DNA from: Symbiodinium natans
Lineage: Eukaryota > Sar > Dinophyceae > Suessiales > Symbiodiniaceae
DNA: 64,000 nt
Assembly (NCBI GenBank): GCA_905221605.1
Contig: CAJNDS010001424.1
Coordinates: 303,950 to 367,949, forward strand
Direction of reading: 5' to 3'
The position numbers and the translations under genes are program-made. Under the pieces are notes generated by a model. That model made no database searches and was not told the origin of the DNA. It saw nothing but the letters and a program-made list of their open reading frames with translations. Positions 41,487-51,934 of the stretch are shown piece after piece. Positions within the stretch are counted from its first letter, which is position 1; each line of letters begins with the position of its first letter.

Positions 41487-44400
41487 GTTTCGACTTGTTC
41501 TTTGCCGCCGTGGTGATCACGAACGCAATCTTCATCGGTGTGGACGTCCAGCAGGCCACTTCGGCATATGGTCAGGAGGCAACTGCGGCATACAGCAGAC
41601 CTGCGATCTACATGATTCTTTGGGATACTTAGGAAGATTTTCAATTTTTTGTTGTACTATATTTCCTAAGAAACAGTTAAACCCTAAACCCTAAAACCCT
41701 AAAACCCTAATCCCTAAACCCTAAACGCTAAACCCTAAACCCTAACCCCTAAACCCTAAACCCTAAACCCTAAACCCCAGGGTTCCCCAAGTTCAGTGGA
41801 GGATTGTGGGGTATTTTTACACCGCTCTCTACATCGCCGAGCTTGTGCTGCGACTCTCTGCTTATGGGCTCCGCCTGTTCTGCTCCGAAGATTGGATGTG
41901 GGTGCCACTTGAGTGCGATTATTGGGTTTAGGGCTGAGGGTTTAGGCTTTAGGGTTCAGGGTTCAGGGTTAGGGTTTAGTTCAGGGTTTAGGGTTTAGGG
42001 TTTAGGGTTCAGGGTTTAGGGTTTAGGGTTTAGGGGGATTTTCCTTGCAGATGTTCCGCGAAATGAACGCTGTTGCTAAAACCTCACGCGTGTTATTTCC
42101 AAGCGCAGTGGGTAGCTTTTGGGTGAGGATTCTGTATATAGGGTTTTCTAGGTCATAGTTGGGTAACATTCTACATTTTTAGGGGTACTTAAACCCAATA
42201 AGGAATATACATTTAAGTTTTTAATACTAGCCCAACCATGAACTAGTTTTGCCGTTATGTGCAAGTTGTGGGTCAGGCTGTTAGACTGCTTCATCGTGAC
42301 CACCTCCATATGGGACGTGTTTGTTGATGTCCTGACGGCCATCTTGCCGCCAGATCAGAACGGCTTCGAAAGCGTTTCGGGGCTCTCTACGCTGAAGGCT
42401 TTCCGTGTTATACGCGTGACACGCGTGCTCAAGATTGCTCAGCTGTTGAGAATCTTCCGCTTCGTCATGGCCCTTCGGACTCTGGTGCAATCAATATTTC
42501 ACACTCTGAAAGCATTGGTATGGGCTTTGCTCCTGCTGGCGCTGATTGTGTGCCTTGGACAGAAATGCGTGACCTTTTTGGTTATGTGGAATCCTACTAG
42601 ACATAAGAGGTTAACTTTTTTTGGGCTAGGGTATTCAGCTCTAATTTTGAACTGGTATGTCAAAGCTTGGCAGGCATGGATTCTGCACACAGTATTGTTG
42701 CAATGAAGAACTAGGTAGGCCCTTGGGATATTTCCATGTTACCTCATTGGCAATTACCCTAAACCCTAAACCCTAAACTCTAAACCCTAAACGAGGATCA
42801 TCTTCAGGAATGCGTTTTCGGAAGGTTTTACGGGCTATCCTAGAGAAGCACTGGATTCCCAGACATGACCCTACCTTAGGGACGAAATGAGCCCTAAAAG
42901 GGTTTATGGTTCATAGGCCTTAATAGGAAGTACGGTAGGGTTTAGGGTTTAGGGTTTAGGGTTTAGGGTTTAGGGTTTAGGGTTTAGGGTTTAGGGTGCA
43001 TATGCCCATATTCCTCAATAGGAAGTAAACAGTAGTCTAGGGTATATGACCCCCAATTTTAGGGTTCATTGAGTCCCAAAAGGTCAGGGTCCATGTACCT
43101 CATTATTATGTGGTGAGATTGGTTTTGGTTGATTTTGACTTGTTTTTTTGTTTGAAAAGGGTGATAATCAATTTAATAATACTGACCCCTGAGTCCCTAA
43201 AGAGGAGGTACTTAAGGCCCCAAGTATTCCCTATTTAGGTACAAACCCTAAACCCTAAACCCTAAACCCTAAACCCTAAACCCTAAACCCTAAACCCTAG
43301 GGTGAGTTATGTAGGTACATGGACCCTTAGGGTGACTTGTTCTGAGTTGGGATGTGCTGAGACGTTTTATACCGTTTGCTTTGCCGGTCCTTGGAACGCA
43401 CAGCGTGCTGCTGTTCCTTTGCGGTTCAGTCAATCAACTATAGAAGGACAGAAACATGCCAACAATGCCGTCCCCTTTAGTCCTAAATACCCTTTCTAGT
43501 TGGAAAGGCCCCTTCGCCAGCCGCACTGATATGAGACCTTCAAGTAGATCGTCTGTAGTCCTTTGGGAATGTGCAGCAAGTGCGGCAATCTGTACCGTTC
43601 TTCCCCTTGTTCAGGGCTTCCTGGCTTCTTATGTTTGCCTACTTGAAGATAGGACTTTCAGAACTCGAACAGTGGATGTTGGTGGCACACGCCTGAACTG
43701 CTCAATGCATGTTTTGCAGAAGCTCCGGTCGCTCCGTGTAAAGCCTCTTCGGTGTCTTCCAAAGTCTAAACTTATTTTTTGCAAGGTACGTGTTTGCTGT
43801 GATCTTCACCCAAGCTGTCAGTGACTATCGGCTAGAAATGGACGCAGACGGACGTACGCTGCCACTCCTGGTTTCGAACGAGGGGCTGCTGTACTTTGGA
43901 AGCCTTGATGGCAGTATGCTCAGCCTCTTCATGAGCATTGCCGGCGGTGCCCAGGCAGTCTTTCATTTGGCTTCGTCTTTGCCTTGGCTAGTGGAGAACA
44001 AAGCCTCATCAACTGTGAACCCTACTACTAAAGGGGGTCCATGTAACTGCTGGAATGTAGTCCCTTTACAGTGACTTTGGCACCCAAGTAGGCAGGAACA
44101 TTGGGGTAGTTCAAGATGGTTGAAACTCGAAGGTTTACGGTTTTGGGTTATGGAAGGTCCAGTTGCAAGTTAGGGTTTAGGGTTTAGGTTTTAGGGTTTA
44201 GGGTTTAGGGCTTAGGGCTTAGGGCTTAGGGCAATAAGGTGTAAACCGAAGTCTCAAGGGATGCCAAAGCTGGACGACGTGACGAAGGGCACGGCCAGGC
44301 TTGAGGGTTTGTTGTGAGAACGTCTTTACTGGGTGGGGGGTGGGTTTAGGGTTTAGGGTTTAGGGTTTAGGGTTTAGGGTTTAGGGTTTAGGGTTTAGGG

Positions 44401-47400
44401 TTTAGGGTTTAGGGTTTAGGGTTTAGGGTTTAGGTGGGGTGGGGGGAAGGCCTGTGTAAAGGCGAAGGGAATGAGATGGTCGCCATATTGTTTGGGGAAT
44501 TCCGGTGGGGGCTCCTTCTTGACAAGTTCTTGCAAGCCCTAAACCCTAAACCCTAAACCCTAAACCCCAAACCCTAAACCCCAAAAACCCTCAACCGGCC
44601 CACTAAGGTCTCAGTTGGGAAGCCGCTTTCCGACCTCTGTCGAGTGTCTCCTGGTACTGGGGCTGGGCCTTCATCTTCTACGTGTCCTTTACATACTTTG
44701 CAGTGCCCCAGGTCGCATTAATCACTCGTGCACTGAGTTCGAGAGGCCTTGGGATGCTCCCCCCCTATGCTAGCAGTCCTCAAAAGGGATGATAGTATCC
44801 CTATTATAGTAATCCCATGTATTGGGATGTTCCCCCTTATACATGGGGATTCTAGTATCCCTATTATAATCCCATGTGAGGAATGCGAATATAAGGGGAA
44901 GCATCCCAAGGCATTGCATTCTTCATGGAATGGCTTGTCTGGACCCCTGCGGTTCGAGGCTTTGGTTGTATCAGAGGGTTTAGGGTTTAGGGTTTAGGGT
45001 TTAGGGTTTAGGGTTTAGGGTTTAGGGTTTAGGGTTTAGGGTTTAGGGTTTAGGGTTTGGGGAAAGCTGAGGTCTTGAATGTCGCAACAGGGCTGCATCG
45101 AGAGCCTTCCTTCCTACTGGCACTGCCGCAGGGCCGAGCGCGCAAGACCCTTCAGACTTTCGGGAGACATGAAGTCTGAGAGTTTTCTTTAACGTGCACT
45201 ATTGCACCGTCATGAATTCAGGTAAAGCCAGTACCCGTGCTTTCTGCGTGGCTGCTCGTTCATGATGCTTGTTGCGCTATTCGTGATGTGTGTGCCTTTG
45301 CGTGTGTGTGTGTGTGTGTGTGTGTGTCCAGCCAGCGACACATGGCCCTGTTTTTGCTGATTCCTCTATGGCGAGTGGGCGACTTCGTCCAACATACGGA
45401 AAGCCCGACCAGCTCCATTGGGGGTTCGGCTGGGGTTTGTGCGGGCGAAGGGTTGTGCATCCTGCCTTTTCTGGCCCAGATCATACTCGCCCTGCGCCAG
45501 GGGTGCCCGGTCCATTTGGGGGCTGCCGGCACCCGAACAAACTTAGTTTAGTTTGCGCTTGCTTGCAGGTAACGGCGGTTTTCTGTCAGTCAGCAATCGA
45601 GTCCGCACAGAAAGACCACGCCACCGTTGTCCAGAACATGCTCGACAACAAGGAATCTCACCTGCAGAAGCTTGCCGGCAATCCAGCAAGCTTGTTTTAC
45701 TGGAAGGACTTTGGATCCCATTGCGCAACCCAATCCGAAATCTTGGCCCTTTCTCTGTTGTTGCTACTCCAACCCAAAAACCGGCCCACACCCTCCTTTT
45801 TGGGGCCCGAAGCCCTAAACCCTAAACCCTAAACCCTAAACTCTAAACCCCAGGGTAGCTCTGAGGAAGCTCCGCACGCTCTTCAGTAAGCTGGGGGCCG
45901 AAGAAGCTGGCGGCATCACCTTTGGGATGTTCGAGCAGAAGCTTGGTAGCCCAGTGGTACCCTTGTCCTTTTTTTGGGATTGGGGTTTAGGGTTTAGGGT
46001 TTAGGGTTCCCTTATAAAGTAACCAACCCCCAAAAAGGGTACCCTTAGTAGAATATGGCTACTGGGCCGCCAAGGAAAATTAATTCCGGCCCCGTGCGCG
46101 AGTACTTTGAGACACTTGGGCTGGACGCCCCTCGTCTTTGCATCCTGTCGTGCTTCGAGGTGCCCTAAGCTCGAATTATGTGTGCACGTATGTAGATTAT
46201 GTATATATCTATATATGCATTAGCCGTAACGAGATGAGGATCTTTGGCTGGAAATTTCGGGCAAGGGGCCTATCGGTTTTTGGGGTTTTGTGAAAGGGTC
46301 GCAGTGTTGTAAAGGTTTAGCGGTTGAGGCTTCGCGGCTGTTGGCACTGTAGTGAGCCCCGAATGCTGATGAGTCGGCCTGACGACAATTGGGCATGAGC
46401 AACTTTGCCGAACTAGACCACCACCAGCACCACCACCAGCACCAGCACCAGCACCACCACCAGCACCACCACTACATCCGAAACCCTAAGCCCTGAACCC
46501 TAAACCCTAAACCCTACACTGCATTTGCTCTCCGAGGTTTGGGACCCCTGGTCGTTCTTCAAGCTTCTGGACTCGGATGGTGGTGGTTTTGTTGAGATCG
46601 AGGCGTGCGGGGGTAAATGCTCCGGTGTTTAGTTCCGTGAAGTTCGGCGAATTTTCATATAGCTGCTTCTTTGCACGTACTTGTATTTAGGCAGTTGTGT
46701 CTTTCTCAGCATTCTCAAGCTTTGAATGCGCGAAATCAGAAACCCTAGCTCCCACACAGATGTTGAGGACCAGTCTGACTCCAGGACACGCTTAGAACCC
46801 TGATGTTGGAAAGCCCCGATGCCACAATGCCACTAAACCCTAAACCCTAAAAGCCCCTCAAGCCCAAACCCTCAGCCCTCCCCAGCTCGACCCAGTCCTA
46901 CACCGCATGAAGCGGTACCATAAGCCGTCTCCTGAAGGCCGTTTTCCCTTCATTACGAATGAAAATGTGTCTGCGAGTGTTGGGATGTAGGGTTTAGGGT
47001 TTATGGCTAGGGTTTTTTGGTTTTTTCGACCATCTGAGGACTCATGGTCTCCTTACCCTGTTAATTATGACATATAAATACATACATATGCAAATATATA
47101 TATATATATATAGATAATATATATATATATATATATATAATGCGCATATATATATATGTATATGTATGTATGTATGTGTGTGTGGTTGTTTGTTGGAAAC
47201 ATATGTACATACATATTTACATAAGTTTATATGTATATCTGTTTACACACTTAATTACGCGTGTACACATTCGCATATGCGTATGTATATGTACGTGTGT
47301 TATTCTACACGCGAATCTGTGTGTTGTTGGATTTCTTGGTCTTAACTTGCTTCACGTCCGGTCTCGGATCTCGCTGGGATTTCGCTGGTTCAGATCACTT

Positions 47401-49306
47401 GCACATTCGCCTCCTCCTCGACTTGTCCTCAGCCCAAACAATCCAACATGAACACTGGAAGCAGGAATTCTTCTTGGGCTGCCTGAGATTCAGTGGAGCT
47501 GTGTCTCGGCTCGGCGAGCATTTCGTATCATGATGAGAACGAGCCCTAAACCCGAAACCCCAAACCCTAAACCCTAAACCTAAACCCTTGACCCCTAAAC
47601 CTGCGCGAAGCAATGGACTCACTCGTTCGGGGTGTATGCTTGTGCAGGCCGGGAGCTGGGTTCGTAGAGTCCATCTGGAATAGTAATGTAAACCCAAGCC
47701 ATCATAATTCGAATGTTCCCCCTTATACTGACAGTCCTTAATAGGTATTGAACAAAGGGGGGGGGGGTACTAGAAACCCATCCCAAATCACAATGGCAAT
47801 AACGTGATACGAATAGTAACCAGGATAACAAAACCATTTTGGCCGTAAATCGGAGCGGAAATCAAAATAACCATTCTACTTGGAGGTTCATGGGCACTTG
47901 TAGCCCCAATTAACTGTACTTATAAACCCCCTAAGTCCCCTAAGCAGGTTATAAGTAGACTTATAAGTGGGGTTATAAGTACCCATGAACCTCCAAGTAG
48001 CGTTAGTAGCGAAGAACAGTAAGAATGGTAAGAATCGCTGTCGTTATAGTGAGAGGCTTGCAGCCATTCGTTGCAGATGAGTAACAGTCCCGCTCGCTGC
48101 CTATGATCTCTGTCTTTCCTTAGATGTCCTTGTGGAAACTGACGCTGCGTGAGCATAGCAAAGTCATGTCAGATTGGTGTTGTGCAGAAGAAGACTTGTC
48201 ACGTATCAGGTGTTTTCTCGAAGGTCCTCTGCAAAGATGGCATGTAAAGCGCACCACATGGTCACCACCTCGCACGGGCTGCAAAACTTGCACGATTAGC
48301 TATACAACCTGCGTAACTACTCCCAAACCACAATCCCAACGAGAGCATTGACCCGCATCACGATGTCAGGAAATCAGGAGGGTGTTTACGATATTCGGGA
48401 GGGATCCTTTTTTGGGAGTCTAGTTTCGGGGTCCCCTGTTTTCGGAAACCCCAGGTAGTAGGCTTTGGCCACTTTCCCGGTTTGAGGCCAAAGGGGTTAT
48501 TGAGCGGCTACCTAGGTATTCAGGGACTATATAAGGTGTTTGTAGCGGCTATTTGAGGGAATAAGATTAAGGGTCCCTTCTAGGGGACCCTCCTTCTACC
48601 CCTGAACAACCTTTCAAACCCTAAACCCTAAACCCTAAACCCCAAAGCCTCCTTAGCGTCACCAAGATGCTTTGAGGCCAAAGCCATGGATGTGGGCAAG
48701 CTGATTCAAGACCAGACTTGGCTCATCCGCAGCCAGGGACGCTTCCAGAGGTACATGGACACCTGCCCGCAAGGTTGCAGCATTTTAGGGTTCAGGGTTT
48801 AGGGTTTGCGGTTTAGGGTTTAGGGTTAAGGGTTTAGGGTGTAAGTTGACTGGTTAGGTCGGTAAGAGTCTCTGTTGAGCTCTTGCATTCCATTTGGCCT
48901 CAGTGGTTTCAGCTTGGCTGGCGCGTCAGAGAGCTCGGTTTTGAACTAAAAGGCTTTGGCTTAACTCAGGACATCTCAGGACCCAAAGTGGGCCACTGTT
49001 CCTTTTTCCCAGGCTGAGGTTCCCTTGTAAGCCCCTTTACGCCCAGAAAGGGCACCCTTGTTATTCCTAGCTTACTCTTGAATTTGGGCACTTTTGTGAA
49101 CCCTCGCACATTCCTCTCCGATGTTTTCTGCGAGGGTCTACATCCCAAGACCCTCTGCACCCCTCTTGGAGGTTCATGGGTAGTTCTAAGTGCAGACCCA
49201 AGCACCTTCCAAGGAAGATGAGCTCGTGAATTTTAGAGATGACCTGGCAACTTTGAGGGATTTCATCAGCTCCGTCTCCAGGGGCGTCTCTTGTGCTCAG
49301 CTCTAA
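41487..49306 (+). CDS. Voltage-gated cation channel 1, single domain, EF-hand tail
   Basis: Exons: 41487-41613, 41781-41903, 42277-42549, 43786-43946, 44608-44702, 45072-45083, 45569-45669, 45854-45937, 46075-46126, 46537-46602, 47465-47497, 48677-48757, 49214-49306. They encode about 433 residues from S1. S1 is FDLFFAAVVITNAIFIGVDV; S2 contains YFYTALYIAELVLRL; S3 lies around CFIVTTSIWDVFVDVL; S4 carries Arg/Lys every third residue (RVIRVTRVLKIAQLLRIFR). The pore region is LFMSIAGGLSWEAAFRPL, then S6. An EF-hand loop (DSDGGGFVEIEE) follows, then a helical tail (AKAMDVGKLIQDQTWLIRSQ). It should pass cations across a membrane in response to voltage and Ca2+; selectivity is unknown. N-terminal exons are missing. 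The stop at 49304-49306 is tentative. Donors: GA 3, GC 6, GT 3; every acceptor is AG|G. Confidence 0.82.
41614..41780 (+). repeat. Telomere-repeat intron of channel 1 (GA-AG)
   Basis: Starts GATTCTTTGGG; the exon resumes GGTTC, a 4-of-5 duplicate of GATTC. Inside are a short inverted pair (TACTTAGGAAGAT against ATTTCCTAAG) and about 100 bp of AAACCCT units. The acceptor is formed by the last array unit (AAACCCCAG). Confidence 0.7.
42550..43785 (+). other. Composite 1.2-kb intron of channel 1
   Basis: GT-AG intron between LIV and YVF of S5. GTGCC at the donor and GTACG at the exon resemble a target duplication. It contains a family K element (42570-42660, with GTGGAATCCTACTAGACAT and GGGCTAGGGTATTCAGC), G- and C-strand telomere-type blocks, and a family C element (43082-43332) itself interrupted by about 60 bp of AAACCCT. 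Open frames in its 3' half are not supported as exons. Confidence 0.6.
44753..44910. mobile_element. Family E element with internal duplication
   Basis: GGGATGCTCCCCCCTATGCT at the left pairs with ATATAAGGGGAAGCATCCC at the right. The inner part contains a second partial copy (GGGATGTTCCCCCTTATAC). It lies inside the 44703-45071 intron of channel 1. Confidence 0.75.
45072..45083 (+). CDS. 12-nt microexon of channel 1
   Basis: GTCTTGAATGTC encodes Val-Leu-Asn-Val, completing S6 between FTYFA and VTAVFCQ. In the paralogue at 61119-61534 the same residues (AVLNVVTA) lie in one unbroken exon. It is preceded by GCTGAG and followed by GCAACAG; the next exon starts GTAAC. Without it the frame is still open, but four residues conserved in the paralogue are lost. 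Confidence 0.7.
45938..46074 (+). mobile_element. Introner, family B, with telomere-type insert (GA-AG)
   Basis: TTGGTAGCCCAGTGGTACCC at the left and TATGGCTACTGGGCCGCCAAG at the right are inverted ends. About 30 bp of GGTTTAG repeats are inserted near 45985-46008. The exon ends before GAAGC and resumes with GAAAA, a partial target duplication. Splicing gives FEQ-KINSGPVREYF, the same length as FEEKLSSATVREYF in channel 2. Confidence 0.8.
46425..46474. repeat. Simple repeat (CACCAC/CACCAG)n
   Basis: About 50 bp of CACCAC and CACCAG triplets in an intron of channel 1, followed by AAACCCT repeats. Confidence 0.9.
47877..48000. mobile_element. Inverted-repeat element, family D, intact
   Basis: TACTTGGAGGTTCATGGG at the left and CCCATGAACCTCCAAGTA at the right are perfect inverted repeats of 18 bp. 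Inside are ACTTATAA/TTATAAGT arms. It lies in the 1.18-kb intron 47498-48676 of channel 1. Best type copy of a family with at least ten members here. Confidence 0.9.
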
Positions 49307-49550
49307 GATGTCGGGGCAGCTTCGCGGATAGGGTTTAGGGTTTAGGGTTTGGGGTTTAGGGTTTAGGGTTTAGGGTCTAGGGTTTAGGGTTTAGGGTTTA
49401 GGGGTGTCCTAACGACACGTTGCCTCCCCGTTCTTCTCGGGTCTGGCAGTGCGACGACTGTCAGTGTTTGAAATTTTTCGATGGACATGAACGCCGATGT
49501 GTGATGAAATCACCACCAGGGCGTTACCCTTAGGCTCAAAACTGGCTGGT

Positions 49551-49646
49551 TCTTTGTAGGGAATGAGGGAATGAGGTACCCTGCATAATCCCTTAAAGGG
49601 TATACATAAGGGCCCCTAATTCCCTCATTCCCTACCAAGAACCAGC
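49551..49646. mobile_element. Inverted-repeat element, family J
   Basis: GGTTCTTTGTAGGGAATGAG and CTCATTCCCTACCAAGAACC are perfect or near-perfect terminal inverted repeats. The middle carries CCCTTAAAGGG. A second clear copy is at 53795-53906. Confidence 0.85.
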
Positions 49647-50712
49647 GGGAAAAGTGCTAGTGTGCTCACAGCCGATGCTATGATAGCGTGGGCACTTTTG
49701 AGTGTCTCCGAAGCGGTTTAGGGTTTAGGGTCTAGGGTTTAGGGTTTAGGGTTCAGGGTTTAGGGTTTAGGGTTTAGGGTTGGGGCTTCTCGTAGGTGTC
49801 TATTTTTTTCAGATACATCGATGCGGTCCCTGCAGCCCGCATGAAAATGATTTGTGTTTAGGGTCTATAGGGTCAGACACTAGAAGTCCTGGGTTAAAGA
49901 AGGGTTTAGGGTTCAGGGTTTAAGGTTTAGGGTTTAGGGTTATGGAGCCAAACTGCAGTACGACACAGCTGTTCTACCATGTTGACAACTGTTGTGGCCT
50001 CCCTGCTTAAGTAGGGGTGTGAAGAGCCTGAATCAGGTTGTAGGCGTTTAGGTCTATATAGCGACCTTGTTGTAGTCCTGCGTATAAGTACCCAGTGAAC
50101 CTTCAAGTAGTCCACCCTAAACTGTAAACCCTAAACCCTAAGCCCTAAACCCTAAACCCTAAACCCTAAACCCTAAACCCTAAACCCCAAACCCTAAACC
50201 CTAAACCCTAAACCCTAAACCCTAAACCCTGAACCCTAACCCTAAGCCCTAAACCCTAAACCCCCCCAGCCTTACACGCCGCAGGGCTTTGCAGCAAGGA
50301 TCGCGGGGATGCCTTGGATTTAGCTGTTTGTCAATTATGATCCCTATTGTAGTACGGCACCGAGTATTTCGGGTAGCCCAAAAGGGATCATAATTTGGCA
50401 GAAGTTTTCACTCGGTTTCACCCTTCGAGAGAATGACCTCGCTTAAGAGCCCCACCCCCCCCCTCTCCCGGGGAAAAAATAAGAAGAATATTCTGCCTTA
50501 GAAGGGTAAGAAAGGGATCATTATGTCGTTTGTTTTTTTTGGGGAGGCGGGTTCTTAAGCAAATAGTAAAGACAAGGCATGACGTGCGCCCCTTGCAACG
50601 CGAAGAGCTTGAGTAATCTGCATTATACAGCTCAGCGCAGTGTTCGCGGGGAATGAGGGCCTGAGGGGCGTTGTCCATGCTAGACCCGCGAAGACTATCT
50701 AGACTATCTACT

Positions 50713-50816
50713 ATAGGGGTCGGAAGAAGTAGTAATGATATTCCCTTCTGGCCCCCTTGTATTCATACTATAATAACCCCCAAAACTCTATTCTAATTAT
50801 TCAGGCCCCTCTGTTA
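50713..50816. mobile_element. Family G element
   Basis: Begins CTATAGGGGTCGGAAGAAGT and ends TTCAGGCCCCTCTGTTAG; the middle has AACCCCCAAAACTCTATTCT as in the 32258 copy. Confidence 0.7.
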
Positions 50817-51427
50817 GATGTGCAAGTTGGGATAGAGCTGCTGTAGACCCTGAACCCTGGGTCAGTGACGGGGATATATGTATGAATAGATCTCTTTTCT
50901 CCGTATATGTATATATATATATATATGCATACACATGTATATGTGATATACGTAAGGCAGTATTGTTTGACATATCAGATATCATTATACTACCCTAACT
51001 GTCGAGTCGGGGGTGCTGCTGTAACGTGGCCATGTTGTCATGCAGATCATGCCCGCGAATTTGCAAGCGCTTCTTACTTAAGGACTGTGTAGGGAACCTT
51101 TAACCGTTTGGTTATATGGAATCCTACTATATGAAATTGTACAACCTTTTTTGTGCCAGGGTATTGGCCCTTAAGCTGAAGTGATGCATCTGTAGCGAGG
51201 ACATGGGGGAAGTGCATGCCTTTGTCACCTTACCTGGAATTTTCAATGCGAAACACGGCGCTGCTCAGCGCACCTTTTCTTGACCTGACGTTCGCCAGCA
51301 CCAAGCAGTAACATCAGCAGCAAGAGGTGGGGGGTGGTGTTAGCCCCTAAACCCCTAAACCCCTAAACCCTAAACCCTAAACCCTAAACTGTTAGGGTTT
51401 AGGGGTGTTTAGGGCTTATGGCCTCCA

Positions 51428-51897
51428 GCCTGAGATCCTGCCCCACGTTGCTCAGAAGATTGACTTAGTTTGTTTGAATGCCAGAATGGACCGGAACGAT
51501 GGGCCCCCAGCATGGCATCATTCATTATTTATGCGGTTTGGGGTCTATAGGGTTTAGGCTCCACAGGGTTTACAGGGTTGGTTCAGGGCCTCTAGGTTCC
51601 AGGGTCTGTAGGGTTTGGGACCGTTAGGGTTTAGGACCTTGAGGGTTTAGGGCCTCTAGGGTTTGGGGCCTTTGGGGTTTAGGACCTTAACCCTAAACCC
51701 TAAACCCTAAACCTCTAGGGTTCGTAGGGTCTAGCCGAAGTTCGCCCAGGCACTCCTCAAAACTCAGGAGATCGCAGCAGCAACGACATGACACTGTTCT
51801 TATGGGGTCTAAGGACGGACCCCTAGAAGGGACCCTTAATCTTATTCCCCTACATAACCATATATATATATATATATGTTTGTATGTATAGAGAGAG

Positions 51898-51934
<37 letters not shown>

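Larger units (their letters stand above)
49307..51427. other. Gene-poor stretch downstream of channel 1
   Basis: Only a weak coding candidate near 50285-50325 (GLCSKDRGDALDLAV). It contains a family J element (49551-49646), telomere-type arrays (49328-49405; 50118-50268), a fragment with GTAGTACGGCACC (50335-50400), a family I element (50440-50570), a family G element (50713-50816) and a family K copy (51100-51190). Confidence 0.55.

Noticed and set aside
43302-43824. Open frames of 65-122 codons inside the 1.2-kb channel 1 intron
   Set aside because: Channel 2 shows the flanking residues are adjacent (LIVYVF). These frames overlap in different phases and match nothing in the paralogue.
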